A stretch of DNA of 64,000 bases, from the NCBI GenBank assembly GCA_963676905.2, contig CAXXVE010000001.1:2728001-2792000 (forward strand), in the 5' to 3' direction. How positions within the stretch are numbered: position 1 is the stretch's first letter; every line of letters starts with the position of its first letter. Origin of the DNA: Oceanispirochaeta sp963676905. GTDB taxonomy: Bacteria > Spirochaetota > Spirochaetia > DSM-2461. A program made the translations under genes and the position numbers. Below the pieces are notes generated by a model that saw only the letters and a program-made list of their open reading frames with translations, did not search any database and was not told the origin of the DNA. This document shows, piece by piece, positions 51,669 to 60,356 of this stretch.

Positions 51669-53178
51669 AGCTGTCTTTATTCTCCTGTATTATGCTGCCG
51701 CATTCACCCATGATCCTTTCCATGTCGGCCAGTTCCCGTCGGTACCAGTGTTTCAGGTCATCAAGGTCTCTGACGGTTATCCCGCTGGACGCATCATCAT
51801 CTTCATCACTGCACTCATAGCCCTTTGAATATCCCCTTCCAATACGGGGGGATATATTCCGCGGCAGGGAGAGGTCTATTAGAAGGCTGCTTCCCTCCTC
51901 GGAAAAGAGTTTTTCATCTCCCGGGCCCAGAAGATAGTTCGGACTTGATGTGGCGGCCACAACCACGTCCGCCTCGCTGAGAGCGGATTTGAAATTATCC
52001 AGAGAGATCATCTTCATCTCCCACTCACTTTCCCAGGAGGGTCTGTTTCTGTGATAACAGCAGATCAGGCGGAATCCCAGGGCGTTGAGGCGGCGGGCCA
52101 TGCCTTCGGCTATGATTCCCGTTCCAAGAATCAGGGCGGTTCGCCCCTTAAGGGCAAGGTCTTTCTCAGCGCTTCGATCTGTCAGAAACTGGCTGATGTT
52201 TTCACAGGCCACATCCTCTATCTCAAACTCCTTCAGAAGGGGAGCGATTCTGTTGCGGATCTTCTTTGATACTCCAAGGCTCCGGGAGAACCAGTCATTC
52301 AGTATCGTTCCTGTCCATCCCGCCTCTTCGGCCTCTTTGTAGGCGTCTTTCATCTGGGCGACAATATGGTTTTCCCCGGGTGTTTGGGAGTAGAGGCCCG
52401 CCATCATGGTGGAGGTATGCTCAAAGGCTTTTTCTCCTTCAAGAAGATAGAACTCATCATCCTTTAGGGTGTCAAAACCCATAATCCTCTTCAGAAGCAT
52501 GCTGACCCCTGAATCTCCCGAAACAACCGCATGAATCTCCACTCGGTTGCAGGTGTTGAGGATCAGAAATTCATGGACACCCCAGACCCGTGAGAGCATC
52601 TGTCCCGCAGCCTCAAAGGACCCGCTGCCCAGATGAAAAGACTCTCTTTTCTCAAGGTCCAGTTCCCTGTGGCTTGTTCCGATAACAAGCAGTCCCAGTG
52701 AGTCAATCATCTCAATATGCTTTTCAAGATTCTGCTTGATAAGTTTGGACCGGCGGCAGGAGGCTCCCCCCGTTGATACGGCTATGGAAAGCTCGTCATC
52801 TCTGAAAATTGCGGGGGTTGTAAAGTCGCCGTCAGGCCAGTTGCTGTCAATGGGACAGCAGAGAATACGCCTCTTCCGGCACTCGTCGAGAATGCTCCGG
52901 TTGAGGGTTGAGTCGGAGGTTCCGCAGTAGACAAGATCCCTGTCATCCAGATCGGAGAATCGGAACTCCCGTTCCTTCCAGAAAAAGAGGTCCCGCTTCT
53001 GGAGCTCCTGAACTCTTTCACAGAGAACGGGACTTACGAGGGTAAGCTCTCCACCCGATGCGGCAAGGTTTTCTATTTTTCTGGCGATCCCGGGTCCGCC
53101 GCCTACAATAAGGCAGCGCTTCCCCTCAAGGAGGAGGCTGACCGGAAAAGTCTTTCTTGTAACGGGACCGTATTTCAT
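51589..53178 (-). CDS. hemA: Fusion of precorrin-2 dehydrogenase (SirC/CysG-N) and glutamyl-tRNA reductase (HemA)
   Basis: 529 residues. Residues 1-155 match the NAD-dependent precorrin-2 dehydrogenase/siroheme ferrochelatase module (CLIVGGGPGIARK, YCGTSDSTLN, PIDSNWPDGDFTTPAIF, STGGAS). Residues 160-500 are HemA: VIGTSHRELDLEKRE, catalytic cysteine C210 in LNTCNRVEIHA, and GLYSQTPGENHIVAQ, then an NADPH domain with LILGTGIIAEGMARRL. One protein therefore catalyses both the first committed step (glutamyl-tRNA to glutamate semialdehyde) and a post-uroporphyrinogen step. It overlaps hemL by 1 nt and the HemC fusion by 80 nt. Confidence 0.92.
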   Translation of the reverse strand: MKYGPVTRKTFPVSLLLEGKRCLIVGGGPGIARKIENLAASGGELTLVSPVLCERVQELQKRDLFFWKEREFRFSDLDDRDLVYCGTSDSTLNRSILDECRKRRILCCPIDSNWPDGDFTTPAIFRDDELSIAVSTGGASCRRSKLIKQNLEKHIEMIDSLGLLVIGTSHRELDLEKRESFHLGSGSFEAAGQMLSRVWGVHEFLILNTCNRVEIHAVVSGDSGVSMLLKRIMGFDTLKDDEFYLLEGEKAFEHTSTMMAGLYSQTPGENHIVAQMKDAYKEAEEAGWTGTILNDWFSRSLGVSKKIRNRIAPLLKEFEIEDVACENISQFLTDRSAEKDLALKGRTALILGTGIIAEGMARRLNALGFRLICCYHRNRPSWESEWEMKMISLDNFKSALSEADVVVAATSSPNYLLGPGDEKLFSEEGSSLLIDLSLPRNISPRIGRGYSKGYECSDEDDDASSGITVRDLDDLKHWYRRELADMERIMGECGSIIQENKDSYERIANSLTGGKPKQPAGRASGSLGP

Positions 53179-54479
53179 CAGGCTCTGTCTCTGAGATCTT
53201 TAAGGGCCATATAGTTGGCCATAATTGTTTTTTCAAGGTCTTCTGTAGAATGGGCTGAGGATACAAAGGCTGCTTCAAAGGCCGAGGGCGCCAGGTAGAT
53301 GCCCTGGTCAAGGGAGTTCCTGAAGTATCTGCCGTATGCCGCCGCATCACAGCTTGAAGCGCTCTCCCAGTCTTTTACCTTATCCTGTTCCGTAAGAAAG
53401 AGGGTCATCATTGAGCCGACTCTGTTGCTTACGGCCTTGATGCCGAGGTTCCGGCAGTTCTCTCTGATTCCCTCTTCCAGGGCTGCAGAGTAGTTTTCCA
53501 GATCCTCATAGAATGCGGGAGTGCTGTCAATGACTTCCAGTGTGCTGAGTCCCGCGGCTGTGGCAAGAGGGTTTCCCGAAAGGGTTCCAGCCTGATAAAC
53601 AGGTCCCGAAGGGGCAAGCCTGTCCATAATTTCAGTCCGGCCGCCGTAGGCTGCCAGCGGCATGCCGCCGCCTATGATCTTTCCGAAGGTGGAGAGGTCC
53701 GGCTTTATGCCGTAGAGCTCCTGTGCCCCGCCGCGGGCGACACGGAAGCCTGTCATAACCTCATCGATTATAAGAAGGCTTCCCTCTTTTTCAGTGATGG
53801 ATCTCAGACCTTCCAGGAATCCCTCTGCAGGAGGTATGACCCCCATGTTACCGGCTACAGGCTCTACTATAAGGGCGGCAATCTTTCCGCTGTGGGTCTT
53901 GAACAGAGTCTTCACTGACTCCAGGTCATTGTATTTTGCAATAAGGGTACCCGATGCCGTTCCGGCTGTTACACCGGGGCTGTCAGGGACTCCCAGGGTG
54001 GCGGCTCCGGAGCCGGCGGCAATAAGGAAGCTGTCTCCATGGCCGTGGTAGCAGCCTTCAAATTTGATAATAAGGTCCCGTCCTGTAAATCCCCTTGCCA
54101 GGCGGACCGCCGACATTGTGGCCTCTGTCCCTGAATTGACAAGGCGGATCTTCTCCATTGATGGAACCATATCCCTGATTTTGCGTGCCAGCAGGGTTTC
54201 GGCTGATGTGGGAGCGCCGTAGCTGAGTCCTTTTTCACAGGCATTCTGTACAGCTGTGACGACGGCAGGATGGGCATGGCCGAGGATCATGGGACCCCAG
54301 GAACCGACATAGTCAATATAACTGTTGCCGTCGATGTCTTTTATTTTTGAACCTGAGGCTCTCTCTATAAAAAGGGGATTTCCTCCCACCGATTTAAATG
54401 CCCGAACAGGGGAGTTCACTCCGCCGGGGATAAGCAACCCTGCAGATTCGAATTCTTTCTGACTGTTTTCTGTATTCAT
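53178..54479 (-). CDS. hemL: Glutamate-1-semialdehyde 2,1-aminomutase
   Basis: 433 residues from ATG 54479 (AAAGGATC upstream); the open frame extends to 54638 without support. PLP-dependent aminotransferase class III: GGVNSPVRAFKSVGG at the N-terminus, NSGTEATMSAVRLARG, LLIIDEVMTGFR, and the PLP lysine in FGKIIGGGMPLAAYGG. It converts glutamate semialdehyde into 5-aminolevulinate. First gene of the operon hemL, sirC-hemA, hemC-cobA-hemD, hemB, and divergent from the cobalamin-regulated cbi operon. Confidence 0.97.
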   Translation of the reverse strand: MNTENSQKEFESAGLLIPGGVNSPVRAFKSVGGNPLFIERASGSKIKDIDGNSYIDYVGSWGPMILGHAHPAVVTAVQNACEKGLSYGAPTSAETLLARKIRDMVPSMEKIRLVNSGTEATMSAVRLARGFTGRDLIIKFEGCYHGHGDSFLIAAGSGAATLGVPDSPGVTAGTASGTLIAKYNDLESVKTLFKTHSGKIAALIVEPVAGNMGVIPPAEGFLEGLRSITEKEGSLLIIDEVMTGFRVARGGAQELYGIKPDLSTFGKIIGGGMPLAAYGGRTEIMDRLAPSGPVYQAGTLSGNPLATAAGLSTLEVIDSTPAFYEDLENYSAALEEGIRENCRNLGIKAVSNRVGSMMTLFLTEQDKVKDWESASSCDAAAYGRYFRNSLDQGIYLAPSAFEAAFVSSAHSTEDLEKTIMANYMALKDLRDRA

Positions 54480-54591
54480 GGGGATAGATCCTTTGTTCTC
54501 ACTTATATCATAAAATCCAACAGCCTGTAATGATTTTGATTTTATGCACAGTTGTGGTAAAAAATTGTCATTTTTTAGCTGAATATCAGGA

Positions 54592-54621
54592 TTGACATCT
54601 CTATCTCTTTGATACCATGAT
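54592..54621 (+). promoter_or_regulatory. Promoter of the cbi operon
   Basis: TTGACA (54592-54597) and CATGAT (54616-54621) are 18 bp apart. Transcription would begin near 54628, just before the riboswitch. Confidence 0.55.
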
Positions 54622-54639
54622 GAACTGTACATAATCAAT

Positions 54640-54830
54640 GTTTAAACGGCCTCCGGCCTTAAAACCGGAGTTAAAAGGGAATCCTGTGAAAGTCAGGAAC
54701 GGACCCGCCGCTGTAACCGGATCGGCTAAATACGCCGTAACCCGCTCCGAAACCACTGCACTATCCTGCGGGAAGGGGAGAAGGGGGAATGTCCGGAAGT
54801 CAGAAGACCTGCCGTGAAACTCATATTCAA
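54640..54830 (+). ncRNA. Cobalamin (adenosylcobalamin) riboswitch
   Basis: The conserved core is clear: AAAAGGGAATCCTGTGAAAG (54673 on), GAACGGACCCGCCGCTGTAA, the B12-box-like CCACTGC (about 54753), GCGGGAAGG and GAAGTCAGAAGACCTGCC (54796 on). It precedes cobalt-transport and cobalamin-synthesis genes, and should shut them off when B12 is plentiful. No terminator with a T-run lies between aptamer and cbiM; the hairpin at 54877-54897 over the cbiM ribosome-binding region suggests control of translation. Confidence 0.95.
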
Positions 54831-54855
54831 ACGCACATTTAACGAGGTAAACTAA

Positions 54856-54903
54856 ATGGGTAAATTCAATTCTTGTGCCGCCTTCAAGAAAGGCGGCCTG
54901 TGA
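54856..54903 (+). CDS. Short leader ORF overlapping the cbiM start
   Basis: A 15-codon ORF, MGKFNSCAAFKKGGL, starts at ATG 54856 behind GAGGTAAACTAA and ends in TGA at 54901-54903, overlapping the cbiM ATG as TGATG. Its coding sequence contains both arms of the hairpin that masks the cbiM ribosome site, so translation of the leader would open the hairpin and allow reinitiation at cbiM. Whether it is translated is inferred. Confidence 0.5.
   Translation: MGKFNSCAAFKKGGL
54877..54897 (+). promoter_or_regulatory. Hairpin sequestering the cbiM ribosome-binding region
   Basis: GCCGCCTT (54877-54884) pairs with AAGGCGGC (54890-54897). The AAGGCGG arm is the only Shine-Dalgarno-like sequence before cbiM ATG 54903, so the stem should block initiation; it is the probable expression platform of the riboswitch. 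Confidence 0.65.
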
Positions 54904-55625
54904 TGCCTGCAAAACTGTTACTTAGCATCGCACTTCTTCTGCTTCCGGGAACTCTCTTTTCCATGCATATCATGGAAGGATTTCTTCCCGCCGGATGGGC
55001 CGGAGCCTACTGGGTTCTCTGCATTCCCTTTATGGCAGCCGGTCTGAAGAACATCAAAAAGCTTTCCGCTGAAAGCAACAAGGTCAAACTCCTTCTTGCC
55101 ATGGCCGGTGCTTTTACCTTTGTCGTTTCGGCTCTGAAGCTTCCCTCTTTTACGGGAAGCTCATCCCATGCCACGGGAATCGCCATGGGGACTATTCTGT
55201 TCGGTCCTTCGACTATGACTGTACTTGGATTTATAGTCCTTCTCTTTCAGGCTCTTCTTCTGGCACACGGAGGAATTACTACACTTGGTGCCAACGCCTT
55301 TTCCATGGCTGTTGCAGGCCCCTTTGTGGCCTGGGGGATCTGGATACTCGGCAGAAAATCAGGCATGAACCGTAAGGTTACGATCTTTCTGGCAGCCTTT
55401 TTCAGTGATCTTCTCACCTACGTGATTACCTCCATTCAGCTGGGCCTTGCCCATCCCGATCCGGTCTCCGGTGCGGGGGGTGCGATTCTTCAGTTTATGG
55501 CGGTCTTTGCGGTGACCCAGGTTCCCCTTGCCATAGTGGAGGGGCTGCTGACTGTTGTAATCCTCAATGTCCTCTATCCTGCGGCCCGGGAGGAACTGGG
55601 CGAATTAAGGGGAGGACTGCTGTGA
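54903..55625 (+). CDS. cbiM: Cobalt ECF transporter substrate-specific subunit CbiM
   Basis: 240 residues from ATG 54903. A signal peptide of about 19 residues precedes MHIMEGFLP, the new N-terminus whose Met-His pair coordinates cobalt in CbiM/NikM; another ligand lies in GSSSHATGIAMG. About seven helices. Together with CbiN, CbiQ and CbiO it imports cobalt for corrin synthesis. Expression is under the cobalamin riboswitch and probably coupled to a leader ORF. Confidence 0.95.
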   Translation: MPAKLLLSIALLLLPGTLFSMHIMEGFLPAGWAGAYWVLCIPFMAAGLKNIKKLSAESNKVKLLLAMAGAFTFVVSALKLPSFTGSSSHATGIAMGTILFGPSTMTVLGFIVLLFQALLLAHGGITTLGANAFSMAVAGPFVAWGIWILGRKSGMNRKVTIFLAAFFSDLLTYVITSIQLGLAHPDPVSGAGGAILQFMAVFAVTQVPLAIVEGLLTVVILNVLYPAAREELGELRGGLL

Positions 55626-55909
55626 AAAAAACAGTTATCCAGAATCTGATTCTCCTTCTTGCAATTGTAGTTATTGTCATTACCGCTCTGGTCCTGAATC
55701 CCTTCTCTGAGTTTGAAGGTGCCGACGGCATTGCGGAAGACCTGATTTCCGAGGTCAATCCGGAGTATGAAGCCTGGTTTGAGCCCTTCTGGGAACCACC
55801 GGGATCAGAAACGGAATCTCTTCTCTTTGCCTTACAGGCGGCTCTCGGATCGGGTATATTCTGCTTCGGTCTGGGCTACTTTACAGGCAAGCGTAAAAAA
55901 GAGGACTGA
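55622..55909 (+). CDS. cbiN: Cobalt transport protein CbiN
   Basis: 95 residues with two helices (about 8-26 and 72-90) and an acidic periplasmic loop containing FEGADGIAEDLISEVNPEYEAW, the region that loops into CbiM and helps load cobalt. Starts at GTG 55622, overlapping the cbiM stop as GTGA. Confidence 0.93.
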   Translation: MKKTVIQNLILLLAIVVIVITALVLNPFSEFEGADGIAEDLISEVNPEYEAWFEPFWEPPGSETESLLFALQAALGSGIFCFGLGYFTGKRKKED

Positions 55910-55917
55910 CCTCCACA

Positions 55918-56694
55918 ATGTACCAGATAGACAAACAGTCCAGCCAGTCTCCCCTTGCAGGAGTTGATCCCCTGGAGAAGGGAAGCTTTTTTATACTCTC
56001 TCTCCTGACGGTTCTTGTCAGCAGGACTCTGCTGATACCCTCTCTTGTACTGGTTCTGGCCGCTGTCTGTCTGCTGGCCGGGGGAAAAGTGGCGCCCCGC
56101 TTCCTTTTGAAGCTCCTCACTATTCCCCTCTTCTTCGTCGCTTCGGCTGTCCTCCCGGTCCTGGTTTCACTGGGAAGGAGGCCCTTTGACGGAGGAGTTC
56201 CTTTTTTGGGACTCTACTGGGCCGTAAGCCCGGACAATATTGAACGGAGCATAAGGCTTCTTTTCCGCTCTCTGGCGGGGGTGATGTGTTTCTTCTCCTT
56301 TATTCTTACAACCTCGTCGGGGCAGATCGATTCACTCCTGAAAAAACTCAAGGTATCGCCTGTTTTCAGGGAAATGGTGCTTCTGATCTACCGCTCCATT
56401 TTTATCCTCTCGGATATGGCCTCGGATATCTATATGTCCCAGAAGGCCCGCCGCGGATACAGCGGATTTCTTGTCTCCTTTAACTCTCTGGGACTGCTGT
56501 GCAGATCCCTCTTTGAAAAAAGCACCGCCTACAGTGATCAGGCGGCCATGGCTCTGCAGGCCAGATCCTGCAGCGGGCTCATCGAGTTTATTGAGCCTGA
56601 ATACAGAAAAAGTGTCAAAAACAGGGTCTTTCTTGTTTTTTATGCTGCTGTTCTGATATTTCTATACTATGTTGAGGGAAAATGGCTTATATAG
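55918..56694 (+). CDS. cbiQ: Cobalt ECF transporter T component CbiQ
   Basis: 258 residues, helices at about 25-70, 100-130 and the C-terminus. The coupling helices carry the Ala-Arg-Gly type motifs seen here as QKARRGYSG and ALQARSCSG, which contact the ATPase. It links CbiM/N to CbiO. The cbiO start lies 13 nt inside its 3' end. Confidence 0.92.
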   Translation: MYQIDKQSSQSPLAGVDPLEKGSFFILSLLTVLVSRTLLIPSLVLVLAAVCLLAGGKVAPRFLLKLLTIPLFFVASAVLPVLVSLGRRPFDGGVPFLGLYWAVSPDNIERSIRLLFRSLAGVMCFFSFILTTSSGQIDSLLKKLKVSPVFREMVLLIYRSIFILSDMASDIYMSQKARRGYSGFLVSFNSLGLLCRSLFEKSTAYSDQAAMALQARSCSGLIEFIEPEYRKSVKNRVFLVFYAAVLIFLYYVEGKWLI

Positions 56695-57503
56695 ATGTTC
56701 AAGACCTCTCCTACACCTATCCTGACGGGACAAAGGCCCTCAGAAATATCTCCTTCTCCCTGGAACGGGGGAGCCGTACAGCGGTTCTGGGAGCCAACGG
56801 CACGGGTAAAAGCACTCTCTTTCTGCTGTTAAGCGGACTTTTAAAGCACCGAAGGGGCAGCATCGCCCTGGACGGCAGGCTGCTGAAAGGAGTCCGAAAG
56901 AAGAAGAGCCCCTTTGAAGAGGTGGGCATCACCTTTCAGAATCCCGATGTACAGATCTTTGCTCCTACTGTTTTTCAGGAGGTCGCCTTCGGTCCGGGGA
57001 ATCAGGGGCTGCCTCAGGAAGAAGTGAGACAGAGAACTGAAGATGCTCTGGAGCATACGGCCCTGGGAGCCATGAGGGACAGGCCGGTACAGTATCTGAG
57101 TTACGGCCAGAAGAAGAGAGTGGCCATTGCGGATATTCTGGCCATGAAAAATGAAATTGTCATTCTGGATGAACCCCTTGCCTGGCTGGACCGGAAAAGC
57201 TGCTCCGAAATGATGCAGACCCTGGACTTTCTGAAAAGCGAAGGGAAGACAATTCTTATATCAACCCACGACTCGGATTTTGCCTGGCAGTGGGCGGACA
57301 GGGTCCTTGTCTTTGCGGACAATACCCTTATCGGACAGGGGTCTCCGGAAGAGGTTTTTGCGGATGCCTCCCTGCTTGAGAGAGGGGGCATAAAGATTCC
57401 AGGGGTCCTTGATGTGGCCTCTGCCCTGAACTGGGATGGACAGATTCCGGGGACAATTTCCGAGCTTTCCGCATTAATAAGAGAAAAGGACATAAATTCA
57501 TGA
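56682..57503 (+). CDS. cbiO: Cobalt ECF transporter ATP-binding protein CbiO
   Basis: 273 residues. Walker A GANGTGKSTLF, Q-loop TFQNPDVQIF, signature YLSYGQKKRVAIA and Walker B EIVILDEPLAWLD; the C-terminal grid helices follow. The signature has SYG in place of the usual SGG/SYG choice, normal for CbiO. ATPase of the cobalt importer. It overlaps cbiK by 4 nt. Confidence 0.94.
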   Translation: MAYIDVQDLSYTYPDGTKALRNISFSLERGSRTAVLGANGTGKSTLFLLLSGLLKHRRGSIALDGRLLKGVRKKKSPFEEVGITFQNPDVQIFAPTVFQEVAFGPGNQGLPQEEVRQRTEDALEHTALGAMRDRPVQYLSYGQKKRVAIADILAMKNEIVILDEPLAWLDRKSCSEMMQTLDFLKSEGKTILISTHDSDFAWQWADRVLVFADNTLIGQGSPEEVFADASLLERGGIKIPGVLDVASALNWDGQIPGTISELSALIREKDINS

Positions 57504-58306
57504 AATCGAAAAAAGCCCTTCTTGTTGTCAGTTTCGGCACCAGTCATGAGGATACTCTGAAGAAAACCATAGAGGCCTGTGAGCGGAATCTGTCTGACGC
57601 ATTTCCAGGGTATGACCTGAAAAGGGCCTTTACCTCTCATATCATTATCAGAAAACTTGCAAGGGAGAGATCCCTTCATATAGATACCCCCGCCATGGCG
57701 GTAGACCGTTTACTCCTGGAGGGGTATGAGGAAGTTCATATTCAGCCCCTTCATATCATTCCCGGTGAGGAGTACCACCACAAGGTCCTCAGTTCGGTAC
57801 TCCCCTTCAGAGGAAAGTTCCGTTCCTTTACAGTAGGGGAGCCTCTCCTTTTCAGGGACAGGGACTATGAACTTGTGCTGGATGCGCTGGAAGCGCAGAT
57901 GCCTCCCATGGAAGAGGGGGATGCCCTTGTGCTGATGGGCCATGGTACGGATCACCCCGCCAATGCCATCTACAGCTGTCTTCAGGCCCGGGCCGAGGAG
58001 CGGAGGATGCCCGTCGAGATCGGCTGTGTTGAGGGTTACCCCGAACTGGACAGGGTGATCGAGAAGCTTAAGCTTCGGAATTTCAGAGGGCTTCACCTGA
58101 TGCCCCTGATGCTGGTGGCAGGAGATCACGCTGTCAACGATATGGCCGGTGATGATCAGGAGAGCTGGAAGAGCCGCCTTCAGGCTGAGGGATATGCTGT
58201 AAGCTGCTATCTCAGGGGACTGGGTGAAAACCCTCATATTCAGAATATTTTTAAAGGAAAGGCCGCCGCTGCCCTTGGCATGGATACAGGGGGAAACACC
58301 CTTTGA
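57500..58306 (+). CDS. cbiK: Anaerobic sirohydrochlorin cobaltochelatase CbiK
   Basis: 268 residues, class II chelatase. ALLVVSFGTSHEDTLKKTIEA at the N-terminus and the two metal-binding histidines in LMGHGTDHPANA and LVAGDHAVNDMAGDD are the CbiK signature. It inserts cobalt into sirohydrochlorin, the committing step of the early-insertion (anaerobic) B12 route. There is no signal peptide, so it is cytoplasmic, unlike the periplasmic CbiK-P of Desulfovibrio. Overlaps its neighbours by 4 nt on each side. Confidence 0.95.
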   Translation: MKSKKALLVVSFGTSHEDTLKKTIEACERNLSDAFPGYDLKRAFTSHIIIRKLARERSLHIDTPAMAVDRLLLEGYEEVHIQPLHIIPGEEYHHKVLSSVLPFRGKFRSFTVGEPLLFRDRDYELVLDALEAQMPPMEEGDALVLMGHGTDHPANAIYSCLQARAEERRMPVEIGCVEGYPELDRVIEKLKLRNFRGLHLMPLMLVAGDHAVNDMAGDDQESWKSRLQAEGYAVSCYLRGLGENPHIQNIFKGKAAAALGMDTGGNTL

Positions 58307-59724
58307 AAACCTTTATGATAGCCGGAACCTCCAGCGGATGCGGCAAGAGCACCATTGCCATGGGTCTCAACCGCCTGCTTTACAGAAAGGGCTATACTCT
58401 GCAGTGCTGGAAATGCGGTCCCGACTATATTGATCCCGGTTTTCACTCCCTGGCATCCCACGGCATATGCCGCAATCTGGATACAAGGCTGATGGAGCGC
58501 AGTGCTCTGATCTCTCTCTTTCACCACCATGGAGACAGGGCCGATATCTGCCCGGTGGAAGGGGTTATGGGGTACTACGACGGAGATGCCGGACGCTTTG
58601 ACGAAGGCAGCTCCTACGATCTTTCAAAGACCCTGGGAATCCCTGTTTTTATTGTTATTGACGCCGCTTCGGCGGCCCAGAGCGTTGGTGCTACGGCCCT
58701 GGGCTTTATGAAATACAGAGAAGATGCTCCCATAGCGGGATTTATCCTGAACAGAACGGGATCAGAGCGGCACGCTGCCATGGTCAGGGATGCCGTTGAG
58801 GCCGCTACAGGCAGGCCTGTGACAGGGGTCATCCCCAGGGCAAAGGATATTGAACTTCCTTCGAGGCATCTGGGGCTGAAGATGGTCACAGAGGAGGGCT
58901 ACAAGGATGAGGTGGACGGAATTCTGGACCGTCTGGCTGATCTGATGGAGGCTCATCTGGATCTGGATCAGCTTATAAGTCTGAGCGGAGTTTCTGAACT
59001 GAAAAGGGAGGCCGCCGGCGGTCATCCGGGAGGTCTGAAGAAGATTTTTCTGGAAACCCCTGCCCAGGAAGGTGAAGAGCGGCCCCTGATCGCCGTGGCC
59101 CGGGACGATGCGTTCTCCTTCTATTATCAGGACAATCTGGACCTTCTGGAGAACCGGGGCGCCCGGCTTGCCTGGTTCAGCCCCATTAAAGACAAGGCCC
59201 TGCCCGAGGGAGCCAGCGCCGTCTATTTCGGCGGCGGATACCCTGAACGCTTTGCACGGGAGCTGTCGGAGAACCGCTCTCTTATGGAAGAGCTCAAAAG
59301 AGCCGCCGAAGAGGGTATGCCCATCTACGGCGAGTGCGGAGGCTACATGTACCTTGCCGAATCTCTGAGAACCCGTGACGGTTCCCTCTGGGAAATGGCC
59401 GGAATCCTTCCCGGCAGAATCTCCATGACCTCCTCTCTGAAGGCTCTGGGGTACGGAACCGTAAGCTGGAAGAGGGATAATTTCCTCGCTTCAAAGGGCA
59501 CCGGAGTTCCGGGACACCTCTTCCACTGGTCCTGCCTTGAAGAATCTGTGGACCGGGATACAGTCTTTTCCATGGACAGGAAAGGTGAGATCCTTCAGGA
59601 AGGATATGAGTATAAAAATGTTCTGGCCAGTTATGTTCACTTTCATTTTATCAGCAGACCCGAACTTGCAGAGAACTTTGTAATGGCCGCAGCGGCCTAT
59701 AACAGGAGAGATGAGGCAGTATGA
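58303..59724 (+). CDS. cbiA: Cobyrinate a,c-diamide synthase CbiA
   Basis: 473 residues from TTG 58303 (TTGA overlap with cbiK). N-terminal P-loop ATPase domain with AGTSSGCGKSTIAMG and VEGVMGYYDGD, C-terminal glutaminase domain with VYFGGGYPE and nucleophile cysteine in YGECGGYMYLAE (about 346). It amidates carboxylates a and c of cobyrinate using glutamine and ATP. An ATG 12 nt downstream is possible but would cut the first beta strand. Confidence 0.95.
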   Translation: MKTFMIAGTSSGCGKSTIAMGLNRLLYRKGYTLQCWKCGPDYIDPGFHSLASHGICRNLDTRLMERSALISLFHHHGDRADICPVEGVMGYYDGDAGRFDEGSSYDLSKTLGIPVFIVIDAASAAQSVGATALGFMKYREDAPIAGFILNRTGSERHAAMVRDAVEAATGRPVTGVIPRAKDIELPSRHLGLKMVTEEGYKDEVDGILDRLADLMEAHLDLDQLISLSGVSELKREAAGGHPGGLKKIFLETPAQEGEERPLIAVARDDAFSFYYQDNLDLLENRGARLAWFSPIKDKALPEGASAVYFGGGYPERFARELSENRSLMEELKRAAEEGMPIYGECGGYMYLAESLRTRDGSLWEMAGILPGRISMTSSLKALGYGTVSWKRDNFLASKGTGVPGHLFHWSCLEESVDRDTVFSMDRKGEILQEGYEYKNVLASYVHFHFISRPELAENFVMAAAAYNRRDEAV

Positions 59725-60356
59725 AAAAGGACAGACAGTATATTGAACCAGATGAGATCTACAGACGGAGTTTCTCCCTGATAAGGGAGGCCTTCGGCGA
59801 CAGATGGCCCGATGAGCCCGAGCGTGAGATCATCAAGCGGATTGCCCATACAACGGCGGATGTGGATTTTGCCCTGACCTTTCAGATGAGCTCCGATGCC
59901 ATCGAAAAGGGTGTGGCCGCCATTGCGGCGGGAAAAGGGATTGTCACCGATGTTTCAATGGTCATGGCGGGAATCCGCAAAGAACCTCTTGCAAAGTACG
60001 GCTGTTCCCTGAACTGCCTGCTCTATGATGAAGGAGTGGCCGAAGAGGCCCGGCAGCGGGGAACCACCAAGTCCGCCGTGGCCATCGGCCGGGCAGCGCC
60101 CCTCTATGAGGGAGGGATCGTTTCCATAGGCAACGCTCCCACAGCCCTCTTTGAACTGATTGACCTGGTCAAGGCCGGCCGCGCGGCTCCCGCCCTGATC
60201 ATCGGCGTACCCGTCGGTTTTGTCGGTGCGGCGGAATCAAAGATTGAGCTGATTGAATCAGGAATACCCTTTATTTCAAATCCTTCAAAGCGGGGAGGCA
60301 GCCCCATCGCCGCCACCATCGTCAACGGATTGTGCACTCTGGCAGGCCGTTCTTGA
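59721..60356 (+). CDS. cbiC: Cobalt-precorrin-8 methylmutase CbiC
   Basis: 211 residues. Moves the C11 methyl group to C12 to form cobyrinic acid. Conserved blocks are RIAHTTADVDFA with the catalytic histidine, TDVSMVMAGIRK, and GNAPTALFELIDL, then GVPVGFVGAAESK. ATG 59721 overlaps the cbiA stop by 4 nt. Confidence 0.95.
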   Translation: MKKDRQYIEPDEIYRRSFSLIREAFGDRWPDEPEREIIKRIAHTTADVDFALTFQMSSDAIEKGVAAIAAGKGIVTDVSMVMAGIRKEPLAKYGCSLNCLLYDEGVAEEARQRGTTKSAVAIGRAAPLYEGGIVSIGNAPTALFELIDLVKAGRAAPALIIGVPVGFVGAAESKIELIESGIPFISNPSKRGGSPIAATIVNGLCTLAGRS

